NCBI GenBank assembly: GCA_004802705.1
Contig: SGPL01000375.1
Coordinates: 1-32,636 of the forward strand
Reading direction: 5' to 3'
DNA: 32,636 nt
Origin: Bondarzewia mesenterica
Lineage: Eukaryota; Basidiomycota; Agaricomycetes; Russulales; Bondarzewiaceae
The notes beneath the pieces were generated by a model. The model saw nothing but the letters and a program-made list of their open reading frames with translations. It was not told the DNA's origin and did no database searches. The position numbers and the translations under genes are program-made. Of this stretch, positions 1 to 9,500 are shown one piece after another; the stretch's first letter is position 1; each line of letters begins with the position of its first letter.

Positions 1-155
1 CGTGTATTGCCCCAACTGAAGACAACCCGAAACCAAGCCATAAGCAACCACAGCGACAAGCGAGCGCGTAACCACGAAAACGCAGGGACCACCACGTAAC
101 CGTATATTTTGAAGTAGAGGTGGGGAGGGATGGTGGTGAAGACATGATGGTAGTG

Positions 156-1169
156 TTACTGCGGGAGTCGTGTAGCATCGCGTTCAGCAATTGTCCGACC
201 GTGAACAAGTGCTTGCAATATGACAGGATTTTTCCGGATGTAAGTTTTGAATGCCTGTGATGTCCAGCGGCCAAGGGCTTGTATGCGTTCATCGGGCCAA
301 CCGGCGGCTGCAAAATGTGTCGCGCCTCCCGCACGCAGGGAGTGCCCGGCAATATCGGTTGGGAAAATGGTACGCAAGCGGCGTAAGAACCACGCACGTG
401 TGGGTGGGGTGCCAGCAGAGGTGAGCCATAGTGCAGGACGCAGGCGAAAGAGAGAGTCTCGGGAGGAGAGATAGGCATTGAAAATAGGGAGAGGGTCGGC
501 CTCATCTTGGGAGAGGATGATGACCGTATTGCCGTCGAAGAAACGGTCACCTTTATGATATGGAAGATGGTATCCGAAACCAGATGTGTAAGCCATCACC
601 GATGAGCGTTTTATAACCTTTCACCAGTCTCGGAGGGCGATACGGTCAGGCACGACTAGTTCTCCAAGTCTGTGTAATGCAAAGAAACTGCAGTGAAGCA
701 GAGCGAAGAAAAGTCTGTCATCATGCGACGGGTTCGTGCATAAGGAAGCGGCATAGGATAGATCTTCGACCGATAGTGGTTTTTTTTGATTGGTGGGAGT
801 CTTGTAAAGCTTGACACAGCCAGCGAGAGTGCGAGAAACAAGCGGGGCAGCGCGCATTTGCCGGATATGCGGGAAGAATGGCTGTAAGCGATTGCAGATA
901 CCCGACAAATAAGTAGCAACCGAGTCGGGCTGAATATGGTGGCACATGTAGACAACGTAGAAGGAAAGCGTGTCTTCAGAGGGAGCTATTGGGAATGCGT
1001 GCATCTTGCAAAAGGTAAGATAGGATTGTAGATGAGAATTGTATGAAGCGCGGGTAGATTTGTCGAGATCAGAACCAAGCGCAATAGCGCGCTCACGAAC
1101 GAGGCGCTCGTACGTCCACGGTAACCTCGCCGGTTGCCGCAACGTACTGTCAACCTCTAACATACCCAT
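156..1169 (-). pseudogene. Tyrosine recombinase of the retrotransposon, broken by one in-frame stop
   Basis: Two open stretches (1169-621 and 599-156) are in the same frame and are separated by a TGA at codon 183, so the break is a nonsense codon and not a frameshift. The frame spans 338 codons. The N-terminal part has a SAM-like core-binding region. The first catalytic arginine is visible as LHRLGELV (R167). After the stop come the HSLRAGG box (H276, R279), GRW (W302) and the nucleophile tyrosine in KTYIR (Y310), so all catalytic positions are present around the break. The family joins circular cDNA to the genome by site-specific recombination. The start ATG overlaps the end of the RT frame by 13 bases. 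The TGA could derive from an arginine CGA by one C-to-T transition, which is inference. Confidence 0.88.
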
Positions 1170-4100
1170 GCGGCCCCCAGCGAATCCCGTGGGGGTATAA
1201 AGGGAGAGATACGCAACCCCGGAGCATACCGGAGTGCTGTCGTCATAAGGCCTCGAGACAATGAATCAGCAACAATATTGACATCACCAGCGACATGCAG
1301 GACTCGCAAGTCGATGTGATGCGAAATTAATTGCTCGATTGCCGATAAAAGGATAAAGTTGTAAGCACCATGAGCTGACATGGATTCGAAAATCTGAACA
1401 GTGTTCAGGTTGTCGGTAAATATGGCCAGGGTAGTTGGTGGAGGATCAAGTGTTGTAGCATAAATGAGAGCAGAAAGCACAGTCAATGCTTCATACCAGA
1501 AGATGGTCTCCGTGCCTTGAGGAGGTGAAGGCAAGGGGCTCATAAAGCCTTCCCACCGGAGCGGGCACCAAAAGCCTAGCCCTGACAAAGAAGCGTCGGT
1601 GTACAACACTAAGTCCGCATCCTCGGGGCTCCAAATGCGGGCCTGCAAAATGATGATGCCATCCGAGCGCTCAAACATCTTAGCAAACCAGAGGAGGTCT
1701 CGCGTAACCTCCTTATTAATGGCTACACCTGCATGGGTAAGTTTCTTACCACGAGTTTTCTCCCAGGCTGATTGCAGTGCTGGTCGCAGCAAGGGAGCAA
1801 CATTAAGGCCCCAGTTTGCATAGCCGAGGACCCTGAGCCACTCCACAAGCTTGCGGCGCCGCTTAGGCGCATTATGCACAAATGAGCGAATTGCGTCAAT
1901 GAGTTTTTGTCGAGCATCCGGGTCCAAGGAGATGGTCATAGCCTCGGCATCAACTTGAAACCCAATTATCGTAAGGACTCGCCCAAACTCCTGCTTTTTC
2001 TTCTCGTGCGGGATGCCAAGAAAGTCCCATAACTCCAGAAGGTGGGCTTGCTTTGCCGGATAATAAGCGTCGTAGGGCTTGTAATAAACAAGCGTAGCCT
2101 GTGTATCATGACCAAAGGTGTCGTCCACGTAGGCTAGTAGCTCTAGAATTCTTCGAAGATTGATTGCAATCCAAAGGACAAGCCCAAAGAAGGAGCACCA
2201 TATGAAGCCTCCAGCACGATCCCCAAAATTGTTACACCGGTCGACCCGACGCTCACCATCCATGGTTACAATCTGCTTAATCTGCCATAGGGGATGCATG
2301 GGGAGCCGACGATATGCTTGCGAGACGTCTGACTTAAAAAGCCATATAGGTGCATTACCAACCTCTGAGCGAGAAGACAGCAAATTGCACGCAAGATCCT
2401 GGACATTATCCAAACGCATGCTGACCGCATCACGATCAATGAGAGAATTCAATGAATAGTTGCCGGCGGAGTGGTCGACAACCATGCGGAAGGAATCAGT
2501 GTGCGGCTTGGGTACTGCATGAATGGGCATGCTATACATCCCTGGTAACAGCTCTTTGAATGGGGCTGAAAACCGACCTAGCCGCTCCTCCTGCTTGCAT
2601 TGCTCTTTGATGAATGCCAAACCTTCCGGCGTGAATGAATCTCGGGACTCATCCCATGATTCAGGATAGCCCTCGCCCGGTCCTTCTGTGCACGGCCAAA
2701 ATCCTACGCGCAGGCCTCTGACAATTGACTGCACGAATGTCGGATTAGGGTGATCGCGCAGCATGTACTCGAAACGGTCAACATTAACCGTCGTTACGAT
2801 TTTGAACAGGTCAGGATTGTCTCGGATGGTGCGCTGAGAAGTTTCATCACGAAGGAAGTGGTCTGGAACGGAGGGAAGTGGAGCCGCTGTCTCGGTCGCT
2901 GAAGCAGATGGTGTAACCGGTTCTTGACCTCCAGACCAGAGAAAGCCCCGCAAGAAGCGGGGTGTCTTACTTGCGTGCGGTGCTTCGTGGACAATCAGCG
3001 TGGGGGTGTGCGGGAGACCTGCACTCGGAGCAGATATGCTTGAACTTGCAGTTTTCCCAGTTGCATCGCCCATCCCTGTTCCACGTAAGGCAAACCTCTT
3101 TCTCCCTCGCTCGAGATTTTCCACCTCGCGCTTTAGACATGCCAACCGAAGATCGACCTCTCGACGCGGGGATAACGATCTGTGAGGTGAACAAGTCATT
3201 GAACTTTCCGAAGTCAGAGAGCTTAAGGTTATTCTGTCTTCCAACCCTGCTGCGGATGGCCTTGTCGAAGTTAATGACGGTGTCGGCACTGGTAGCTGTA
3301 AACTGTCCGAGGATGTACTCCTCATAAGCCTGTAGCTCGGGTCCTCGATGTCGGTAGAGATAGAGCACCCCCTGCTTATATTTGTTCCAGGCGAGGGACC
3401 AGTCGGCTTGGGAAGAAACTGCTCGCTTGGGCCGCGAGGAACCTGCTGATATGACCTCAAAATCTCCGAGCTGTCGTGCCTCCCGTGGATCCCCTTCGAG
3501 CGTATAGTGGGAGGTGGCAATCTTGTCGAAATCGACGTAGCCGCTCCTGATGAGGTCGTCCCATACAGCTGGTGGGATGTCGGGCAGGTCGGGCTGAGAG
3601 GCGATCTCACTTTTGACAAACTTGACGTCTCGTACATAGTTGGCTTTGAGCTCGAGTGTAAGTCTGAGTTCCTCATCAAGGGGAGCGAAGTTGACGTCTT
3701 GCCCGAATGGGAAAAGTGATGGGTTGATGGGACGCTTGGGAGACTCGGTGCGCTCTCCGGACTCTTCGTCCTCAGTTCTGCGCCGCTTGAGAGAGGGGGA
3801 GCGAGGCTGAGCCTCTCCAAGAGGGTCGGACATCCCACGCATCGCTTGGTTTTCCCGATCTCCTGTACCCTCGCCGCCATCGTCCGCTGCTGGCCTCCTC
3901 GGTTCAACTTCGACAACCCTTCTGCTTGCATCGATGCCCTCGAGCTGCTCGAAGTAGTCATTGTAGGCTGCTTGCCGCTCATTCTCGTTAATAGGCTCGG
4001 CGTCGCGGAACTCGCCATCCGGTTTGCTCGAGAGCTTCTCGAGAAGCTGCCGTGATGCTTGCGACTTGGTGGAATGACCGAGTCGGAACTGCTCGACGAC

Positions 4101-4195
4101 AGCTTCGCAGTCTTTCGAGACCCTTGAGACGAATGGGGACTCGTTCGGGACTGACCCCTGAGTTTGGCTGATAGACGACTGTGTTGACGAGTCAT
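1157..4195 (-). CDS. Reverse transcriptase / RNase H (pol) of the retrotransposon
   Basis: The frame is open for 1,012 codons, but only the part below about position 2966 looks like pol; the first 409 codons lie antiphase to the gag-like ORF and are Ser/Thr/Pro-rich. RT motif A is visible as LFKSDVSQAYRRLP and the catalytic YVDD lies at 2131-2120 (residues about 689-692). RNase H follows with YTDAS (D about 866), an FWYEAL glutamate, FTDN and a C-terminal VADSLSRG box. The enzyme copies the element RNA and removes the template strand. It ends 13 bases inside the recombinase ORF. The true start is uncertain: pol could be reached by frameshift from gag, by re-initiation or by an internal ATG. 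No stop interrupts the catalytic part. Confidence 0.87.
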   Translation of the reverse strand: MTRQHSRLSAKLRGQSRTSPHSSQGSRKTAKLSSSSSDSVIPPSRKHHGSFSRSSRANRMASSATPSLLTRMSGKQPTMTTSSSSRASMQAEGLSKLNRGGQQRTMAARVQEIGKTKRCVGCPTLLERLSLAPPLSSGAELRTKSPESAPSLPSVPSTHHFSHSGKTSTSLPLMRNSDLHSSSKPTMYETSSLSKVRSPLSPTCPTSHQLYGTTSSGAATSISTRLPPPTIRSKGIHGRHDSSEILRSYQQVPRGPSEQFLPKPTGPSPGTNISRGCSISTDIEDPSYRLMRSTSSDSLQLPVPTPSLTSTRPSAAGLEDRITLSSLTSESSMTCSPHRSLSPRREVDLRLACLKREVENLERGRKRFALRGTGMGDATGKTASSSISAPSAGLPHTPTLIVHEAPHASKTPRFLRGFLWSGGQEPVTPSASATETAAPLPSVPDHFLRDETSQRTIRDNPDLFKIVTTVNVDRFEYMLRDHPNPTFVQSIVRGLRVGFWPCTEGPGEGYPESWDESRDSFTPEGLAFIKEQCKQEERLGRFSAPFKELLPGMYSMPIHAVPKPHTDSFRMVVDHSAGNYSLNSLIDRDAVSMRLDNVQDLACNLLSSRSEVGNAPIWLFKSDVSQAYRRLPMHPLWQIKQIVTMDGERRVDRCNNFGDRAGGFIWCSFFGLVLWIAINLRRILELLAYVDDTFGHDTQATLVYYKPYDAYYPAKQAHLLELWDFLGIPHEKKKQEFGRVLTIIGFQVDAEAMTISLDPDARQKLIDAIRSFVHNAPKRRRKLVEWLRVLGYANWGLNVAPLLRPALQSAWEKTRGKKLTHAGVAINKEVTRDLLWFAKMFERSDGIIILQARIWSPEDADLVLYTDASLSGLGFWCPLRWEGFMSPLPSPPQGTETIFWYEALTVLSALIYATTLDPPPTTLAIFTDNLNTVQIFESMSAHGAYNFILLSAIEQLISHHIDLRVLHVAGDVNIVADSLSRGLMTTALRYAPGLRISPFIPPRDSLGAAWVC

Positions 4196-4205
4196 CGAGT
4201 GACAT
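2967..4205 (-). CDS. Gag-like protein with CCCH finger and CCHC zinc knuckle
   Basis: A 412-residue ORF is the first of the element. The N-terminal two thirds are acidic and polar, without a recognised fold. Near the C-terminus (about 375-407) there is a C-x8-C-x4-C-x3-H finger followed directly by C-x2-C-x4-H-x4-C, the retroviral-type zinc knuckle spacing. This supports a nucleic-acid-binding, gag-like role in packaging element RNA. The reading frame differs from pol by one position and the two overlap by about 1.2 kb. The frame is intact. Chosen over the overlapping pol frame because its composition is protein-like and it carries the knuckle. Confidence 0.75.
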   Translation of the reverse strand: MSLDDSSTQSSISQTQGSVPNESPFVSRVSKDCEAVVEQFRLGHSTKSQASRQLLEKLSSKPDGEFRDAEPINENERQAAYNDYFEQLEGIDASRRVVEVEPRRPAADDGGEGTGDRENQAMRGMSDPLGEAQPRSPSLKRRRTEDEESGERTESPKRPINPSLFPFGQDVNFAPLDEELRLTLELKANYVRDVKFVKSEIASQPDLPDIPPAVWDDLIRSGYVDFDKIATSHYTLEGDPREARQLGDFEVISAGSSRPKRAVSSQADWSLAWNKYKQGVLYLYRHRGPELQAYEEYILGQFTATSADTVINFDKAIRSRVGRQNNLKLSDFGKFNDLFTSQIVIPASRGRSSVGMSKARGGKSRAREKEVCLTWNRDGRCNWENCKFKHICSECRSPAHPHADCPRSTARK

Positions 4206-4398
4206 TGGATTGATTGAAGATGGGAGTTTAAACGACTATAAGTTGCGAAACAATCTACCTGGCGAGATGAGAGCGTGAGCTAAGGAGTAGCGCACTCCTA
4301 TCCGCTCGAATATCTCCCTCGCCGGAGTGGGAACGAAACCCCGCTCAGGGACCATTCGTGACGAATCCGGCACGGCCCCTAACCGCGCTCCGCACTCA

Positions 4399-4482
4399 GT
4401 CCTCGCATTCGTGCGCGCCGCACTCATCCTGAACGCGTCGGTCCTCACAGTCGTGCGCGCCGCACTCCACCCGAACACGTCC
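4399..4482. repeat. 42-base tandem repeat, two copies
   Basis: Units 4399-4440 and 4441-4482 align without gaps and share about 35 of 42 bases. Both contain the core gtgcgcgccgcactc. The sequence just before (about 4350-4398) has degenerate pieces of the same unit (attcgtg, ccgcactca). The repeat lies upstream of the gag start on the minus strand, where the untranslated leader or terminal repeat of the retrotransposon is expected. Confidence 0.7.
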
Positions 4483-6597
4483 AGGGAACACCTAGGAGAC
4501 TCGCTGAGTCACCTGAGCTGCGGGCGAGCCATCGCCGGGTAGGAAACAGGTGCGGTCGATTACCCTAGTGTAAACGAACGTCTAAACACGAAAAAACAAG
4601 AACCGTACGGTGGAGACGAATCCAAGCAAGGACAAGCAAGGGACGAATCTCGATTCACCGCGGCGGTACTCTCGCCGTCCACGTTGCGAGGCGGGGGGTG
4701 CTTCGAGATGTTCTGCGCGGAACGGATACATTATGAAATACGAATGGCTCGCGGGCGACGCCGCGTTGTCGGGGCGAGAAAGAAGACGAAAGAAGCCAAT
4801 TTGTGATAAGTAGCGCGGCCCGCTGGGCTGGCTGGGTGAGGCGTGTGTTCGATAACGAGGGACTCAGGTTATCCGATAAGGCCCGAGGGATCTGGCAGGA
4901 CATGATGATATACAAGTGAAATTGAGGGGGAGGACGCGAGGAGCGCTGCGATTGTCTTTTTTTCAGAATAAAGCGATGCGGAGTGATGGGCTTGGAGTGG
5001 TGGACTCGGGTAAAGGGGTGGTGGTAGTGAGCAGACGTGATGCAGATGCGTGATGGACTCGGACAGCACGTCCTAGGATATGTGGAATCATTTGATCCAT
5101 GATTCATGATGTGCGCGTCGGTCATCGGTCGGGCGAGGTCTCCTCGTCCGTGCCAACTCTGAAACCGGCCCTCGGAGTGTCAGGTCAAAGTGCTGTGTGA
5201 CCTGGTCGGCGTCGTCGTCGTCCTGGATAGCCTCTGATAGTAATACTGAGAATTGAATCAGATTCAGGCTCGACGTTTTCAGGGACCATTTTAAGCACGC
5301 GTGATGGGCTTTCGACGACAGCGCTCCAGGACGGACAGCACGCGAACTCAATTGGCCTCAGGCCGTTGACGCTCATGGATGTCGAGCAGTGTCGAGCCTA
5401 CAAAAGTAAACTAGTGCTGTCGTGTTGTGCGCATCACGGAGAATGGAGAGCTCCGTACCTTGAAGGAATGCGAGCTGCTGTGACGCACTTCGTATGATAG
5501 TATCGCCGGCGCACCTTGATTGTATAGCTGTAAGCGGATGATGGCCGAAGTATATTAGGTTTGCTGACGGAGCCGCTTAGCACCCGTTGTGGGTCCATTT
5601 ACAGGTTCTGTTGTACTGACTTTCCTTGAACTTGCCAGAACGGAGGACCGCACGGTAGGCGTACAACGTCGGACGACGGAAACGTGGCGACGGCGTTGCA
5701 CTTGAGGGCTTGATTGTGAACTGAAATTAGAGTCCCGCGTTGTAATAAGGGTCGCGATGAGATTATGATCTATTGGGGCCGCCCATGGCACGGCATCAGA
5801 AACGTCTATCAGGGTTGAGTTAACGTTGACCGGTGACCGTTGAGCTGTTGAGGGTCGCGCCTCGCTGCCCGGTATCCCCCCGCTGAGTGATGTTATCACC
5901 TGCAAACATACCTCGGAGTCGGACGTACGATTTCCTGCACACATCTTCCTGTCAAATTTCCCGACATTGAACATGAGTCGAGTTGATTACGAAAGGTTTA
6001 TATCCCCGTGGGCCACAGACATGGAGTACTGACTTTGACTAGTCATGATCGCTGCGAGTGTTTCGAAATGGAGAGACGTGGGACCGCCGCCGTGCACTCG
6101 CTCGGCGGCCATGCACGTGGGGGTAGTCGTGGGCGCCCTACCTCCCGTATCATGCGATACACGAGTTACCTATCACCTCGTGTTTTTGTTTTTCTTCCCT
6201 GGCCCTGGATTCATCGAAGAGATCTGTCCTTGGCTTTGGAATTTGAACGTCTAAAACCAAAAAACACCAAAATCGATCGTACCATCGAGTATTTTCGTGG
6301 ACCGCGATGGTTCTGAAGCCACCCGGAACGGACTGGATCATGGTGTATGATGGGGAGAGAGGACGGGACGGAAAGGGACGGACTCGGAGCGCGTACATAT
6401 CGCATGCTTCCGCGTGACCTATTTGGCTTGTGGCTGACCGTAGCTGACCGTCTGCGCCATCCCGATTTGGCATTCACCTCTAGGACCGGTGACCGTCTAT
6501 CGCGTCTACGACGCTCAGGTTAAGTTACAGTGTATCGACAAATTCCTATCCTCATTATCAAAAATTCGCGAGACTCTCTGGTTATGAGACTGTACAG
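4483..6597. other. No gene recognised
   Basis: About 2.1 kb between the retrotransposon leader and the pyrimidine-rich stretch that follows. Open frames on both strands are short, overlap one another and show no recognisable domain. The outer end of the retrotransposon may lie within the first few hundred bases, but no target-site duplication or terminal repeat could be identified by eye. Confidence 0.5.
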
Positions 6598-9500
6598 GTG
6601 TCAGGATCTATGGCGGTGTTGTGCACTGTCCTCTCTTCGACCAACTCTTTTGATGTAAGTTCTCATATGCAACGTCTTGTTCTCAAAGCACTTACTCTTG
6701 GTGTCATGTGGGACCCTGGCCAGGCGATGGTTCATGTGACTGATATCGAAGGCCGCTTGTTTTTTTTTTTTTCTAGATCAACTTCTTCTTTTGGATGGTA
6801 CTTTGTCCAAGCCAGTGCTGTGCTGTGTGTGTGTCCGACTTCTTCAGTTCCCGGTGCGAGCATGGGCACTAGGGCACGTATGCCGCGGTGCTCCGTCTAG
6901 GGCGTGTACCGCTCAGCTGCTTGTGACCACGTCCATCATGATACCGGCGCTTTGCACTTTCAGTTCGCATCGATCATCACGCGCAGGGTTTGTGAATCCA
7001 AGGGACTCATCGAACAGCTCTCGGCCTACGCACTTACTCTCATACTTGCCTATGTGTCTCTCTCCGTGTGTATGCTATTCGCATCGCTTTCCACCTCATG
7101 CCAGCAATCCGGATGGATAAACGACCCGAATCTTAGGGCATTCGACGACCTACACATGACGACAAGTGCTGAGAATTCAATGCAGTACAATATGCTGCCT
7201 CCCACACGCTCTCGTTGTTCTGCGCTTTTGCTCTCGATGGAATACAAAGCCTGATCGAACCGTCCTGATCAGTTAACAGGATCATTGTATCCACCGATGA
7301 TAGCGTTCGCCGTCGTCTATGCCCTGGTTGTACTGTTCTTAATTTGCCAATTTGCCTATTATCATCAACCAGCTGGGAGGAACGGGCTTCGCCTGTTTTG
7401 TGGACGGTAGGTAACTGGCTGCGTGCTGCGCAACGGCCGCATAGCATAGCCTCGCGAAGCAGTCTGTGGTGCATGTTTTTCCTTGCGTCCAAATTTATGT
7501 TGCTTTTGCTTGACTGAATGGACGTCACCGTCGTCGGAGGCAATTCCATTGCCTTTTGGCTTGCCGATCGAATGGTTGCGGGGTTCATGTACTGAACCTC
7601 GTGTGTCCGGATGGATCCTATGTGTTGCGACTTGATGCTGGGAGATCGCAGAGCAGCTCTCGGTGACCGTCTATATTGTCACCACACGAAGGTGCGACTG
7701 TATGCTGTCCAACTAACTGGAAGCGCCGGCAGATGCAGGGATCGTGCACAAAGCCCTGCGTTGCGTCACTTTGATGCAACGGATGAGCCCTCCAACGTCA
7801 GCTCATCATGCTATGGCATACTGGAGCCTTGCTCCAGAGCAAGTAAGGGTTTCCTGCCTCGATCCGTGGCGGTGCTGCTGACGTTTTTCTTCCTGTCCAT
7901 CGGGGTTTGGCTGCAGGTGACGCGACTCCTGAGCAAAGCTTAGCAGAGAGCAAAGTTCATGTTACCTTGAGGATGCAACAAGGCCGGCGCGTCATCACAC
8001 CTGGGCTCTTCTCATAGGTTGGGGATTAGGCTTTTTGACTCAGTGCTTGGGTGCGTACATGATCGAAACTAGGTGCAGCGGCGATGGACCAGAGCCGCTC
8101 GTGTTTTCTTTTTTCCCGTGTGCTCCGTGTTGGTCATTCGGGTTTGTTGAGCTGCGCCTGTGAACGCATGAGCGTGCGTTTTGTTCCATGTGATGTGCAG
8201 GATGCAGTGCTTTTTTGTTTCATCTTCTGGCCGTGCCGCGTTCGCGTCTTTTCTCCAACATATGGGTGCAGTTGACTGCTTTCGTTGCAGGCGATCTGCG
8301 TATTCGAGCATCATATCGAGATACTATGATCCACGGAAATGTATGCACGGCCTTTGGAGGTTTGTTCCCATCGTGCATTTCAGGACTTGCATATCCTCTT
8401 GGGCGTTCCGCGGCCACGAGCGTCCCAGGACTGCGCCTTGACTCGGAGAAAAAGACGCGGAGTCGGTGTTGATGCGGTGTGTTTGCATGTATGTGTGCGT
8501 GTCCACCTGGTCATTGTAAGTCAGCTAATATGTTCCCTTGTCAGGCCGAGGCCTGCCATACTGAGATAGTCGATCCTTTGCATCATATATTCGTCTGCTC
8601 TTCTTCGCCGAGGATCTGCGCATGTGTGGCGCACGTTCTACGTATACTGTGTCATTCTCAATCACCGTTGTCAACCCCCTCTTAGATATTGGACGACCGC
8701 TCACCACCCATAGTGCCGGCATCTGGTAATTGTTTTGTCGTGCTTGTTTGAAAATGTGAATTCTGCAACAAAAGGGCCCGTAATGCTTGTTCTAGATATG
8801 GCAATCGATGCAGTTCGAAGGTATGATACGACATCTCAGCGCCGTTGACCATTAATTGTAAGTTCCGTGATATGCAATCAGCCACAGCGACGTTCCTTGT
8901 TCGATCCGAGGATCGTTGTCCTAGGATGCATTGGACAATTGGCAACAAAAATCAGCAATTTCTTCACCCCCGTTGCATGCATGTCATGTCACTTCTCTTC
9001 GCTGTGCCTCCTTTCCTCTTATGCTACCTGCATTGCGTCGTGTCATGATGATCACGGGTCATCCCAAGCTCCATCGGTATATTAGGATCGCCTCTAAGGA
9101 ACGATGAACAATGGATTCGCGCTCGTAAGGATCTATCATGATGGTGATGTTCGTGCGTTACGCCCAAGGCATGGACGACCGGACTCGTACCCTTCTTGAC
9201 TGGTCTGTGGCTGTTTGGCCTTCCGTCATTTTGATGGTTCGTATCCATAGCGCCTTCGAATGACCACTACAGCTGTAGGGAACTGTTAACGGATGCGGTG
9301 CTCAGGGTATTTTGGATCCTAGTAAGTGTCAGGTGCTGACAGATCTTTTGTCCGACCATTGTCGGACAATACTGATGGATGACGATGATGGCGGCCGTTT
9401 GGGATGGATGACTGAGCAAAGCGGTTCAGGACTCTAGGAGATATGCGTCGAGCACAGCAATTTTGTTTTGTGTTAAATTCAGCCATCATGACGCATGGTA

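Larger units (their letters stand above)
1..4482 (-). mobile_element. DIRS/Ngaro-like tyrosine-recombinase retrotransposon (partial)
   Basis: Three minus-strand ORFs lie head to tail: a gag-like ORF with zinc fingers (4205-2967), a reverse transcriptase/RNase H frame (to 1157) and a tyrosine recombinase (1169-156). RT-RNase H followed by a tyrosine recombinase, with no DDE integrase and no protease seen, defines the YR retrotransposons (DIRS, Ngaro, PAT). No methyltransferase domain of the DIRS1 kind is visible, and Ngaro elements are known from basidiomycetes, so Ngaro-like is the preferred inference. The 5' side includes a 42-base tandem repeat at 4399-4482. The 3' side, where split direct repeats are expected, runs off the left edge, so both element ends are undetermined. 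The recombinase carries a nonsense codon, so this copy is probably not autonomous. Confidence 0.85.

Noticed and set aside
5555..5974. Minus-strand open frame of 139 codons
   Set aside because: No domain or protein-like hydrophobic pattern is visible, and no splice-linked neighbour exists. It is compatible with chance in GC-balanced DNA.
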